A stretch of DNA of 64,000 nt from the NCBI GenBank assembly GCA_964411425.1, contig CAYPKW010000004.1, forward strand, positions 28,214 to 92,213. Direction: 5' to 3'. Positions 16,216 through 24,048 of the stretch are shown piece after piece (positions within the stretch are counted from its first letter, which is position 1; every line of letters begins with the position of its first letter). The stretch is from CAYPKW01 sp964411425 (GTDB lineage Bacteria; Pseudomonadota; Alphaproteobacteria; Dongiales; Dongiaceae). The translations under genes were made by a program, and so were the position numbers. The notes under the pieces were generated by a model. That model was not told the DNA's origin and did not search any database. It saw only the letters and a list, made by a program, of their open reading frames with translations.

Positions 16216-17429
16216 TGCTTTCGGTCGAGGCGGCCAGGGAGCGGATCGTCGGCGCCTTTCGGCCGCTAGGGCAGGAGCGGGTGGCGTTGAGCGAGGCGCT
16301 CGGCCGCGTGCTGGCGGCGGACGTGGCCGCGCGCGTCACCCAGCCGCCGGTCGCCGTTTCCGCCATGGACGGCTACGCCGTCCGCGCCGCCGACGTGGCG
16401 AGAGTGCCCGTGCGCCTCGCCGTGGTGGGCATGGCGCCCGCGGGCGGCGCCTTTAAGGGAGCCGTGCGGGCGGGCGAGGCGGTTCGCATCTTCACCGGCG
16501 GACCGCTGCCGGCCGGCGCCGATGCGGTGGCGATCCAGGAGAACGCCACCGCCGAGGGCGATCATGTGACGATCAACGAGACCGTCGCGGCCGGATCATA
16601 CATCCGCCCGGCCGGCCTCGATTTCCGGGCCGGCGAGGTCGGTCTCAAGGCCGGGCGGCGGATGACGGCGCGCGACATCGGGCTGGCGGCGGCCATGAAC
16701 CACCCCTGGCTCGCGGTGCGCCGGCGCCCGCGCGTGGCGGTCCTGGCCACCGGCGACGAGCTGGTGCTGCCGGGCGAACCCATCGGCGCCTCCCAGATCG
16801 TGAGTTCGAACGGCCCGTCGCTAGTAGCCTTCGTGGCGGCTTGCGGCGGCGAGGCGATCCATCTCGGTATCGCCCCCGACGACCGCGCCGCCTTGCAGGC
16901 CATGGCGACGGGTGCGACCGCTGTCGACCTCCTGGTCATTTCGGGCGGCGCCTCGGTCGGCGATCACGACCTGGTGCGTTCGGCCCTGGGCGAGCGCGGG
17001 CTCGAACTCGATTTCTGGCGCGTCGCCATGCGCCCCGGCAAACCGCTGCTGTTCGGCCGCATCGGCGCCACCCCGGTGCTGGGGGTGCCCGGCAATCCGG
17101 TGTCGAGCCTCGTCTGCGCCACCCTGTTCCTCAAACCCGCCATCGACGCCATGCTGGGCGTGGACGAGCCGGCCCGCCCGAATCCCACCGCCATCCTCGG
17201 CCGCGACCTGGCGGAGAACGACAGCCGGCAGGATTATCTGCGGGCAACGCTCTCGCACGACCGAAAAGGCCGCCTTGTCGCCACCCCGTTCCCGCAACAG
17301 GACAGCTCGGTGCTGTCCCGCCTCGCCTGGGCCGATTGTCTCGTGGTGCGGCCGCCGCACGCGCCCGCCGCCGACAAGGGCACGACAGTCGAAATCGTGC
17401 CGCTCGCCGGCGGCGCCTATTCGATCTGA
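16215..17429 (+). CDS. moeA: Molybdopterin molybdenumtransferase
   Basis: Inserts molybdate into adenylylated molybdopterin. 404 residues from the ATG at 16215, which overlaps the moaC stop; an in-frame TTG three bases earlier is less likely. Motifs: AMDGYAVRAADV near residue 55, IFTGGPLPAGADAVAIQE, ATGDELVLPGEP, ISGGASVGDHDLV, and GVPGNPVSSLV. Last gene of the plus-strand trpG-moeA run. Accessory DNA begins directly after it, where lexA would be expected. Confidence 0.96.
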   Translation: MLSVEAARERIVGAFRPLGQERVALSEALGRVLAADVAARVTQPPVAVSAMDGYAVRAADVARVPVRLAVVGMAPAGGAFKGAVRAGEAVRIFTGGPLPAGADAVAIQENATAEGDHVTINETVAAGSYIRPAGLDFRAGEVGLKAGRRMTARDIGLAAAMNHPWLAVRRRPRVAVLATGDELVLPGEPIGASQIVSSNGPSLVAFVAACGGEAIHLGIAPDDRAALQAMATGATAVDLLVISGGASVGDHDLVRSALGERGLELDFWRVAMRPGKPLLFGRIGATPVLGVPGNPVSSLVCATLFLKPAIDAMLGVDEPARPNPTAILGRDLAENDSRQDYLRATLSHDRKGRLVATPFPQQDSSVLSRLAWADCLVVRPPHAPAADKGTTVEIVPLAGGAYSI

Positions 17430-17770
17430 AGAAGTATGGTTAACGATTTCTTTGCATGGCTTTATTGCACGATGTCGCGTATACTTGTGGGTAGATTTGC
17501 GTTGACTGCAATGATTCCCCCGGCTTTCAACGGGGGCGCAGGGGGGACGGTTCTTGCCTTTCTCCGATCGTCATGCCGGCGAAAGCCGGTATCCATTTCG
17601 ATCGTCCGCGCCGGCGGCGCCATGGGGCCCGCCCTGCCCCGGCTTTCGCCAGGGGCGCCGGGACGACGGTAGGCGCGAACGAATCTTGATCCTTACGCCA
17701 CAACTCGGCACCGAACGGGGCGCCGCGTCAACGTAACCGCCGGCGCAGGCCGGCCTTCGGGGAGGACAAC
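17430..17770. other. Intergenic region before the RTX gene, with repeat and strong ribosome binding site
   Basis: 341 bp without a credible gene. It contains relatively AT-rich DNA just after moeA with promoter-like pieces (TTGCAC at 17465, TATACT at 17480, TTGACT at 17502), none at good mutual spacing. A C5/G5 hairpin lies at 17517-17536, the repeat at 17571-17669 follows, and a strong Shine-Dalgarno GGAGG sits at 17761-17765, six bases before the RTX ATG. Confidence 0.5.
17571..17669. repeat. Intergenic palindromic repeat
   Basis: Begins TCATGCCGGCGAAAGCCGG, in which CCGGC and GCCGG close a GAAA tetraloop (17576-17589). It ends with the related GGCTTTCGCC ... GGGACGACGG. The layout is that of a mobile-looking intergenic repeat in which an inverted GGCTTTCGCC half-site returns about 60 bp later. 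Only one copy is in this window. Confidence 0.5.
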
Positions 17771-20700
17771 ATGGCCACCATCACGGGCACGAGCGGGGAC
17801 GACACTCTTCTGGCTGGCGGCGTCGGCAACGACTTGATCTTCGGCTCTGGCGGCCACGACACCCTCTTCGGCGACAGCGGCGACGACCAGCTCTTCGGCG
17901 GCACCGGCAACGACAGCCTCGACGGCTACAAAGGCAACGACACTCTGCTGGGCGGCGCCGGGGAAGACACCCTCGTCGGCGGCAACGGCAACGACTTCCT
18001 CGACGGCGGATCGGGCAACGACGAGCTCTACGGCGGTGCGAACGACGACCGGCTGTTCGGCGGCCTCGGCAACGACACCCTCGACGGCGGCACGGGCAAC
18101 GACACGATCACCATCGACGTGTCGGAGGACCATGACGGAGGCGCCGACGTAGCGGTCGATGAGGCCCACGGCGACGAAGACACCGACACGCTTGTCCTCA
18201 TCGGCACGGTCGGCGGCACGGGGTACGCGTTTGTCGATTTGTCCGCTGGCGACCAAATCGTCTTCATCGGTGGCCCCACGGAGGTCAATTCGCAAACCGG
18301 CTTCGAGAACGTCGACGCCTCGGGCCTCGGCGGCTTTCTCCGCGCCTTCGGCAACGGTACCCAGAACCACATCATCGGCTCATCGGGAGACGACTTCATA
18401 CGAGCCTACGGCAGCGACGATACCATCCTCGGCGGCGGCGGCAACGACTATATCAACGGCGGCGACGAAGATGACAGCATCGATGGCGGGACCGGTGACG
18501 ACCTCGTAGATGGAGGTTTTGGCAACGATATCCTAACCGGCGGCGCCGGCAACGACTCCATCTATGGTTACGTGGGTGACGACACCATCACCTGGAACCT
18601 CGCCACCGGCGGGATCGATAAAATCCTTGCCGGCCCCGACATCGACACCTTGAAGCTCGAAGGCGCGGTGGCCGGCGACGGGGTCGTGATCGTGGACCTG
18701 TCGGATCCGTACGACCAGGTGCTGTCGGTGGGCGGGGCGTTCGAACCCGTCGTGCAGAACGGGTTCGAAAACGTCGACGGCTCGGGCCTCGGCAGCTCGA
18801 TGATCGTGCTCGGCGACCCCTTCGGCAACGTGATCACTGGCTCGAACGGCAACGACGTGATCTTCGGCGACGCGGGCGATGACACGCTGGCCGGCGGCCT
18901 CGGCCAGGACACCGTCGTGGGCGGCGAGGACGACGACAACATCACCATGCTGGTGTCGACCGGCAACGTGGACGAGCTGCACGGCGGCAGCGAGAACGAC
19001 ACGCTCGTGCTTGCGGGCACGGCGCCGGGCACCGGAGTGGTCGTCGTCGACTTGAGCGCCGTCGACCAGATCGCCTCCATCGGCGGCTCGGCCGAGGGCC
19101 TGGAGCAGACCGGCTTCGAGCACGTCGACGCCACGGGCCTCACGGGCCGCGCCAGCATCACCGGCGACGGCGGCGACAATACGCTCATCGGCTCGGCCGG
19201 CAACGACACGATCGACGGCGGCGGCGGCGCTGACTTTATCGACGGCGCGGCCGGCCACGATTCGCTCGCCGGCGGGACCGGCCAAGACACCGTCCTAGGC
19301 GGCGGCGGCAACGACACCATCACCATGCTGGTCACGGACCCCGACCAAATCGACGGCGGTGCCGACACCGACACGCTCAAGCTTACAGGCGTCGTCCCCG
19401 GCAACGGGATCGTCCACGTCAACTTGGGCTTCGTCGACCAGGTCGTCTCCATCGGCGGCGTGGCCGACGCCTTGGTTCAGAAAGGCTTCGAGAACCTCGA
19501 CGCCTCGGGGCTCGGCAGCTCCCTGCTTGCCTTCGGCGACGACAATCCCAACGTCATCATCGGCTCGTCGGGCGACGACACGATCCGCGGCAACCTCGGC
19601 ACGGACACCATCACCGGCGGCGCCGGCAACGACCAGATCATCATGCTCGTGACGGCGGGCGACCGCGACGTGATCAACGCCGGGACCAACGGCTCGGATA
19701 CGCTGAAGCTTCTGGGAACAGTGCCGGGCAACGGCATCGTCGTCGTCAACCTCGGCTCCACGACCGACCAGGTAACGTCGATCGGCGGCTCGTCCGAAAC
19801 CTTGGCGCAAACGGGCTTCGAGAACCTCGACGCCTCGGGCATCGGCAGCGCGGTCAACGTGCAGGGCAGCAGCGTGGGCAACAACATCGTCGGCTCCGAC
19901 GGCAACGACACCATCAACTCGAACGGCGGCGACGACACGATCGTGGGCGGCCTCGGCCACGACAGCATCAACGCCAACGGCAACAATGACAGCGTCTCCG
20001 GCGGCGACGGCAACGACACCATCAACGGCGGCGACGGCAACGACACCATCAGCGGCGACGCCGACAACGATAGCCTCATCGGCGGCAACGGCAACGACAG
20101 CATCGACGGCGGCGCCGGCGTCGACACGATCAACGGCGGCAGCGGCAACGACACCATCGCCTACGATCCGGCCGACACGACCGTGGCCGGCGGCGACGGC
20201 AGCGGCGACTGGCTGATTCTCCCGAATGGTTCGCACACGGTGAATTTGAGCCTGTCGGACCAGGTCACGAGCAGCGGCGGCACCGCTACCGGGTTCGAGC
20301 ACGTCGACGCCACGGCGGTCGCCTTCCCCAACGCCGTCAGCCTGACCGGCAACTCCTCGGCGAACATGCTGCTGGGCGGCTCGGGGTACGACTTCATCTC
20401 GGGCGGCTCCGGCAACGACACCCTCAGCGGCGGGGCCGGCTCCGATACGATCACGGGCGGCAGCGGAACCGACAGCCTCTCCGGAGGAGGCGCCGACGGC
20501 TTCGAGGACTACTTCGACTTCAACGCCACCAGCGAAACGCCGGTGGGCAGCAGCCACGACGTGATCACCGACTTCGAGTTCGCCAAGGACTTCATCGACG
20601 TCAACACGATCGACGCCAACACCGGCCTCTCGGGCAACCAGGATTTCGTCTTCATCGGCACCGCCGCCTTCAGCGCCGCGGGCCAAATCCGGGCCGTCTC

Positions 20701-20824
20701 CGACGGCGGGGGCAACACGCTCGTCCAGGGCAACGTCAACAGCAGCCTGGGCGCGGATTTCGAAATCCTTCTCATCGGCATAGTGAATCCCGCCGATATC
20801 ACCGACGCCAACATCATCAACTAA
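17771..20824 (+). CDS. RTX calcium-binding repeat protein, probable type I secreted adhesin/structural protein
   Basis: 1017 residues composed nearly entirely of glycine- and aspartate-rich RTX nonapeptides (GGxGxDxLx), which form calcium-loaded beta-rolls outside the cell. Between the RTX blocks a distinct module recurs five times, starting near residues 137, 290, 409, 532 and 641, with a degenerate sixth near 811. Each has a DTLKLxGTVPG strand, VDLS...DQVxSIGG, QTGFENLDASGLG, and then a return to RTX. The last ~110 residues (DVITDFEFAKDFIDV, then NQDFVFIGTAAFS, ending DITDANIIN) match the secretion end of serralysin-like RTX proteins and indicate type I export. No signal peptide or catalytic domain is visible. 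No ABC/MFP/TolC secretion genes are in the window, so a transporter elsewhere is required. The start is fixed by GGAGG six bases upstream. It interrupts the expected moeA-lexA order. Confidence 0.88.
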   Translation: MATITGTSGDDTLLAGGVGNDLIFGSGGHDTLFGDSGDDQLFGGTGNDSLDGYKGNDTLLGGAGEDTLVGGNGNDFLDGGSGNDELYGGANDDRLFGGLGNDTLDGGTGNDTITIDVSEDHDGGADVAVDEAHGDEDTDTLVLIGTVGGTGYAFVDLSAGDQIVFIGGPTEVNSQTGFENVDASGLGGFLRAFGNGTQNHIIGSSGDDFIRAYGSDDTILGGGGNDYINGGDEDDSIDGGTGDDLVDGGFGNDILTGGAGNDSIYGYVGDDTITWNLATGGIDKILAGPDIDTLKLEGAVAGDGVVIVDLSDPYDQVLSVGGAFEPVVQNGFENVDGSGLGSSMIVLGDPFGNVITGSNGNDVIFGDAGDDTLAGGLGQDTVVGGEDDDNITMLVSTGNVDELHGGSENDTLVLAGTAPGTGVVVVDLSAVDQIASIGGSAEGLEQTGFEHVDATGLTGRASITGDGGDNTLIGSAGNDTIDGGGGADFIDGAAGHDSLAGGTGQDTVLGGGGNDTITMLVTDPDQIDGGADTDTLKLTGVVPGNGIVHVNLGFVDQVVSIGGVADALVQKGFENLDASGLGSSLLAFGDDNPNVIIGSSGDDTIRGNLGTDTITGGAGNDQIIMLVTAGDRDVINAGTNGSDTLKLLGTVPGNGIVVVNLGSTTDQVTSIGGSSETLAQTGFENLDASGIGSAVNVQGSSVGNNIVGSDGNDTINSNGGDDTIVGGLGHDSINANGNNDSVSGGDGNDTINGGDGNDTISGDADNDSLIGGNGNDSIDGGAGVDTINGGSGNDTIAYDPADTTVAGGDGSGDWLILPNGSHTVNLSLSDQVTSSGGTATGFEHVDATAVAFPNAVSLTGNSSANMLLGGSGYDFISGGSGNDTLSGGAGSDTITGGSGTDSLSGGGADGFEDYFDFNATSETPVGSSHDVITDFEFAKDFIDVNTIDANTGLSGNQDFVFIGTAAFSAAGQIRAVSDGGGNTLVQGNVNSSLGADFEILLIGIVNPADITDANIIN

Positions 20825-21071
20825 GGCGTCGCGCTCGCCTCCTGCCCCCGTTCCGCCCGCTCGCGGGACGGCGGGCCGGGCGGCGCAGGGCAATCGCATT
20901 TGCCTGCGATTGGCTTTCCTCCTCTTTCGAGACGCGCCCTCTCGGGCGCTCCTCAAGATGAGGAAAGCCAACAACGAGCCTCATGGTGAGGAGGCCGCGA
21001 CAGCGGCCGTCTCGAACCATGAGGCCGCAATCCGCCAAATGCGATTATCCTGCCGGGAGGCGTTTTTCTCC
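20825..21071. repeat. Intergenic hairpin cluster between the RTX gene and lexA
   Basis: Noncoding, with three nested or consecutive hairpins. First, CAATCGCA / TGCGATTG (20891-20898 and 20905-20912, 6-nt loop), possibly an RTX terminator, though no T run follows. Second, GCGCCC-TCTC-GGGCGC (20934-20949). Third, a long one with outer arms CCTCATGGT (20979-20987) and ACCATGAGG (21016-21024) and an inner GGCCGC/GCGGCC stem. The last two look like a composite intergenic palindromic element rather than a gene. Confidence 0.6.
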
Positions 21072-21100
21072 TTGACCTGCCGCTGGAACCAAACTAGAAC
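21072..21100 (+). promoter_or_regulatory. lexA promoter with overlapping SOS box (GAAC-N7-GAAC)
   Basis: The direct repeat GAAC (21086-21089), seven bases, GAAC (21097-21100) is exactly the alphaproteobacterial LexA operator form. It overlaps a good promoter: TTGACC at 21072-21077, a 17-bp spacer, and TAGAAC at 21095-21100. LexA bound here would cover the -10 region, giving autorepression. The start codon of lexA is 70 bp downstream. Confidence 0.88.
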
Positions 21101-21170
21101 ATGCGTCGAGTTGTTGTTTTGTTCCAGATGTTGGGGGCGCTGGAAGGCGTTCCCGGAAGCCGGAGGCCAC

Positions 21171-21872
21171 ATGCTCACTCGCAAACAGCACGAGCTGCTG
21201 ACGTTCATCAACCGGCGCTTGAAGGACACGGGCATCTCGCCTTCGTTCGAGGAGATGAAGGACGCGCTCGGCCTGAAGTCCAAGTCCGGCATCCACCGGC
21301 TCATCACGGGCCTGGAGGAGCGCGGATTCATCAAGCGTCTGGCGCACCGGGCCCGCGCGCTCGAGGTGGTGCGCCTGCCCGACGACGTTGCGGTGGGCGC
21401 CCGCCAGCCGGAGAGCGGCTTCCAGCCCAACGTCATTCGAGGCGATTTCAGCGGCGCGCTCGCCGGCGCTCCGGTCGGCGAGAAGGTGGAGAGCATGCAG
21501 TTGCCGCTTTATGGCCGCATCGCCGCCGGCACGCCGATCGAGGCGTTGCGCGACAACACCAACTTCATCGCCGTGCCCGGCAGCCTGCTCGGACGCGGCG
21601 AGCACTTCGCCCTCGAGGTCGATGGCGAATCGATGAACGGCGCCGGCATCCAGAGCGGCGACACGGTGATCGTGCAGCGCTGCGACACCGCCGACAGCGG
21701 CGCCATCGTGGTGGCGCTGATCGACAACGAGGAGGTCACCTTGAAGCGCCTGCGCCGCAAGGGCGACTCGATCGCGCTGGAGCCGGCCAACCCGACCTTC
21801 GAGACGCGCATCTTCGGCCCCGACCGGGTGAAGGTGCAGGGCCGGCTCATTGGGCTGCTGCGGCGCTACTGA
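21171..21872 (+). CDS. lexA: LexA repressor, SOS regulator
   Basis: Represses DNA-damage genes and destroys itself when RecA filaments form. 233 residues from the ATG at 21171 (MLTRKQHELLTFINRRL); the frame is open further upstream, but the SOS box and promoter lie there. The winged-helix DNA-binding domain spans residues 1-65. The self-cleavage site is Ala119-Gly120 in GRIAAGTPIEA, and the catalytic pair is Ser154 (DGESMNG) and Lys192 (EVTLKRL). The insertion between the domains is longer than in E. coli LexA, as is usual in alphaproteobacteria. Convergent with comEC, overlapping its 3' end by seven bases. Confidence 0.97.
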   Translation: MLTRKQHELLTFINRRLKDTGISPSFEEMKDALGLKSKSGIHRLITGLEERGFIKRLAHRARALEVVRLPDDVAVGARQPESGFQPNVIRGDFSGALAGAPVGEKVESMQLPLYGRIAAGTPIEALRDNTNFIAVPGSLLGRGEHFALEVDGESMNGAGIQSGDTVIVQRCDTADSGAIVVALIDNEEVTLKRLRRKGDSIALEPANPTFETRIFGPDRVKVQGRLIGLLRRY

Positions 21873-23971
21873 GCCGGTTCTGGCCGCACCACCCACGGCC
21901 GCCGGCCGCGGGTCTCGCCGACCGAGACGACGCGGATCTCTCGTTCCGTCAGCCAGACCGCGTGGCCGCCGTAGCGCCACAGGTCGAAGCGATCGACGAC
22001 GCGCGGAGCGGCGCAAGGGCCGCGCACCGGCTCCAGGCTTACGACCAGATCGGCGATCGCGCAGTCCTCGTCGAGTGCCGCGGGATCGCGCACCAGCGCC
22101 ACAATCCGGCCGGCGCGCCGGTACAGGCAACCGAGCTCGTCGCAAGCAAGCGCCCCGTCGGCGCTGGGCGCGTCCCGCGGCCAGACGATTCGCTCGTCCT
22201 GCGCGGCCCGGCGCAGCCACAGCTCGGAATCGAAGCGGGCGGCGCGCCCCGACGACAGCAGCAGCCGGCCGGACGCGTCGCGCAAGGCGATCAGCTTGCC
22301 GTCATCGGAAACCAGCAGGTCCGGCGGAACCGCGAACGCCATCGTGGCAAGACCGGCGGCAATGCCGACGAGGCCGAAGTACCGCCAGCGGCGCTGCCAC
22401 AGACAAAGCCACAGGCCGCCCAGCGTGAGCGTCGCCAGGCCCGCCAGCGGCATGGCGGGAACCAGGACGGCCGCGCCCGGCCAGGCGGCGACCGTGCGCG
22501 CGATGGCGAGCAGGCCCTCGATGCCCCAGCCCATCGGCGCCCAGGCCGCGCCGTCCAGGCCGAACGGCATCGCTATCGAGGCCACCACCGCCCACGGCAT
22601 GATCCAGAAACCGGTCAGCGGCACCGCCAGCATGTTGGCGGCGACGCCGTACTCGGCCAGGCGGTTGAAATGGAACACGACGTAGGGGGCGGTGGCGAGC
22701 GTGGCGATGAGGCTGGTGAGGGCGAGCTCGCCGGCCCCTTGGACGGCGCGCCTGGGCCAGCCGGCCGCGGCCCGCCGTTCCGTGCGCCAGTCGCGGGCCG
22801 CCTCGTAGGCGGCGATGAGCGCCACCACCGCCGCGAAGGACATCTGGAAGCTGGGCCCGGTCAGGGTCTCGGGCCGCAGCAGCAGCACCGCCGTCGCCGC
22901 CCAGGCGATGAGACGCATGGAGATGGCGCTGCGGTCGAGGATCACCGCCAATAGGATCAGTGCCGCCATGATGAAGGAACGTTGGGCGGGCACCGGGGCG
23001 CCGGACAGGAACAAATAGAACAGCGTGCCGACAAGCGCCGCCGCCGCCGCCCATTTCTTGATCGGTTGCGCGAGAGCCAGCGGCGGGATCAGCGCCAGGA
23101 CGGCCCGCACGCCGAAGAACAGGATGCCGGCGACGAAAGCCATGTGCAGCCCCGAGATCGACAGCAAGTGAATGATGCCGGAGTCGCGCATCGCTTGAAC
23201 GGCCTCCTTCGGAATGGCGCCCTGGTCGCCCGTCACGAGGGCCGCCGCGATCGCGCCGGCGGCGCCGGGCAGGCGCTCCAGGATGCGCGCGGTCATCGAC
23301 TGCCGCAGTCCGGCGAGCCGCACGGCGACGGCGGAAGGCTCCGGCGTGCCGGCCGGCGGCGTTGCTACCGTCGCCGCCCCGAACGCGAACCCCACGGCGC
23401 CGATGCCCTCGAAGAAGGCGTGGCGCTGGAAGTCGTAGGTGCCCGGCGCCGAGGGTGGCGAGGGCGGCGCCAATGTGGCGCGCGCCGACATCCATTGCCC
23501 GGGGTCGATCGGCGGCAGGCGGCCGGCGAGCCGGATGCGGACGCGCCGTGGCGTCGCGTCGGGCGCGAGACCCTCGATCGCCACCTGCTCGAGGATCACT
23601 CGCCGGGCGCCCGGCAGCGCCTCGACAGCGACCGCCCTGCCTTCCACCCGCACCGGCCCGATCTCGCGCGTGAGCATGGGGGTGGCGAGAACGTAGGTGC
23701 GAATCTGGCCGGCGGCGAGACCGGCGGCGAGGCTTCCCGCGGCAAGGGCGGGCAACAGCAGCGCCACGCGACGGCGGCCCAGTACCGCCAGTGCCGCCGC
23801 CGCGCCAAGCCCTGCCGGCCCGACCCAGATCGCCGGCTCTCGCGCCAGGGCGAAGTATAGCGCGACGCCGATACCTACGCCCACCGGCAGCCACAAGGGC
23901 CAGCGTTCCCGCTCGGCCAGCGCCGTGCGGGTGAGGCCGTGGGCTATCGCGGTTCCGAGTGGTCGGATCAT
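21866..23971 (-). CDS. comEC: ComEC/Rec2-family DNA uptake membrane protein
   Basis: Inner-membrane channel protein for single-stranded DNA import in competent bacteria. 701 residues from the ATG at 23971, preceded four bases upstream by GGAG; an ATG at 24016 is possible. Order: N-terminal membrane helices with a DUF4131-like OB region, then the multi-helix competence domain with ISGLHMAFVAGILF near residue 280. The last ~150 residues are soluble. ComEC proteins that carry a C-terminal metallo-beta-lactamase-like domain show HxHxDH; I see no such motif here, so this tail lacks the nuclease signature. No other competence genes are in the window. Divergent from gltX and convergent with lexA. 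Confidence 0.9.
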   Translation of the reverse strand: MIRPLGTAIAHGLTRTALAERERWPLWLPVGVGIGVALYFALAREPAIWVGPAGLGAAAALAVLGRRRVALLLPALAAGSLAAGLAAGQIRTYVLATPMLTREIGPVRVEGRAVAVEALPGARRVILEQVAIEGLAPDATPRRVRIRLAGRLPPIDPGQWMSARATLAPPSPPSAPGTYDFQRHAFFEGIGAVGFAFGAATVATPPAGTPEPSAVAVRLAGLRQSMTARILERLPGAAGAIAAALVTGDQGAIPKEAVQAMRDSGIIHLLSISGLHMAFVAGILFFGVRAVLALIPPLALAQPIKKWAAAAALVGTLFYLFLSGAPVPAQRSFIMAALILLAVILDRSAISMRLIAWAATAVLLLRPETLTGPSFQMSFAAVVALIAAYEAARDWRTERRAAAGWPRRAVQGAGELALTSLIATLATAPYVVFHFNRLAEYGVAANMLAVPLTGFWIMPWAVVASIAMPFGLDGAAWAPMGWGIEGLLAIARTVAAWPGAAVLVPAMPLAGLATLTLGGLWLCLWQRRWRYFGLVGIAAGLATMAFAVPPDLLVSDDGKLIALRDASGRLLLSSGRAARFDSELWLRRAAQDERIVWPRDAPSADGALACDELGCLYRRAGRIVALVRDPAALDEDCAIADLVVSLEPVRGPCAAPRVVDRFDLWRYGGHAVWLTEREIRVVSVGETRGRRPWVVRPEPAQ

Positions 23972-24048
23972 GCTCCAGCAAACCCGATTGAGAACCTGCC
24001 GACCGCCATGGTACATCGCAAGCCCTCGCCAATGCCTGCCATCCGACC

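Noticed and set aside
17465..17485. TTGCAC ... TATACT as a promoter for the RTX gene
   Set aside because: The two hexamers are only 9 bp apart, far too close for a sigma-70 promoter.
19295..20974. 559-residue minus-strand open frame over the RTX gene
   Set aside because: Antisense of the Gly-Asp repeats, giving Val-Ala-Asp repeats; no independent support such as a start region or motifs.
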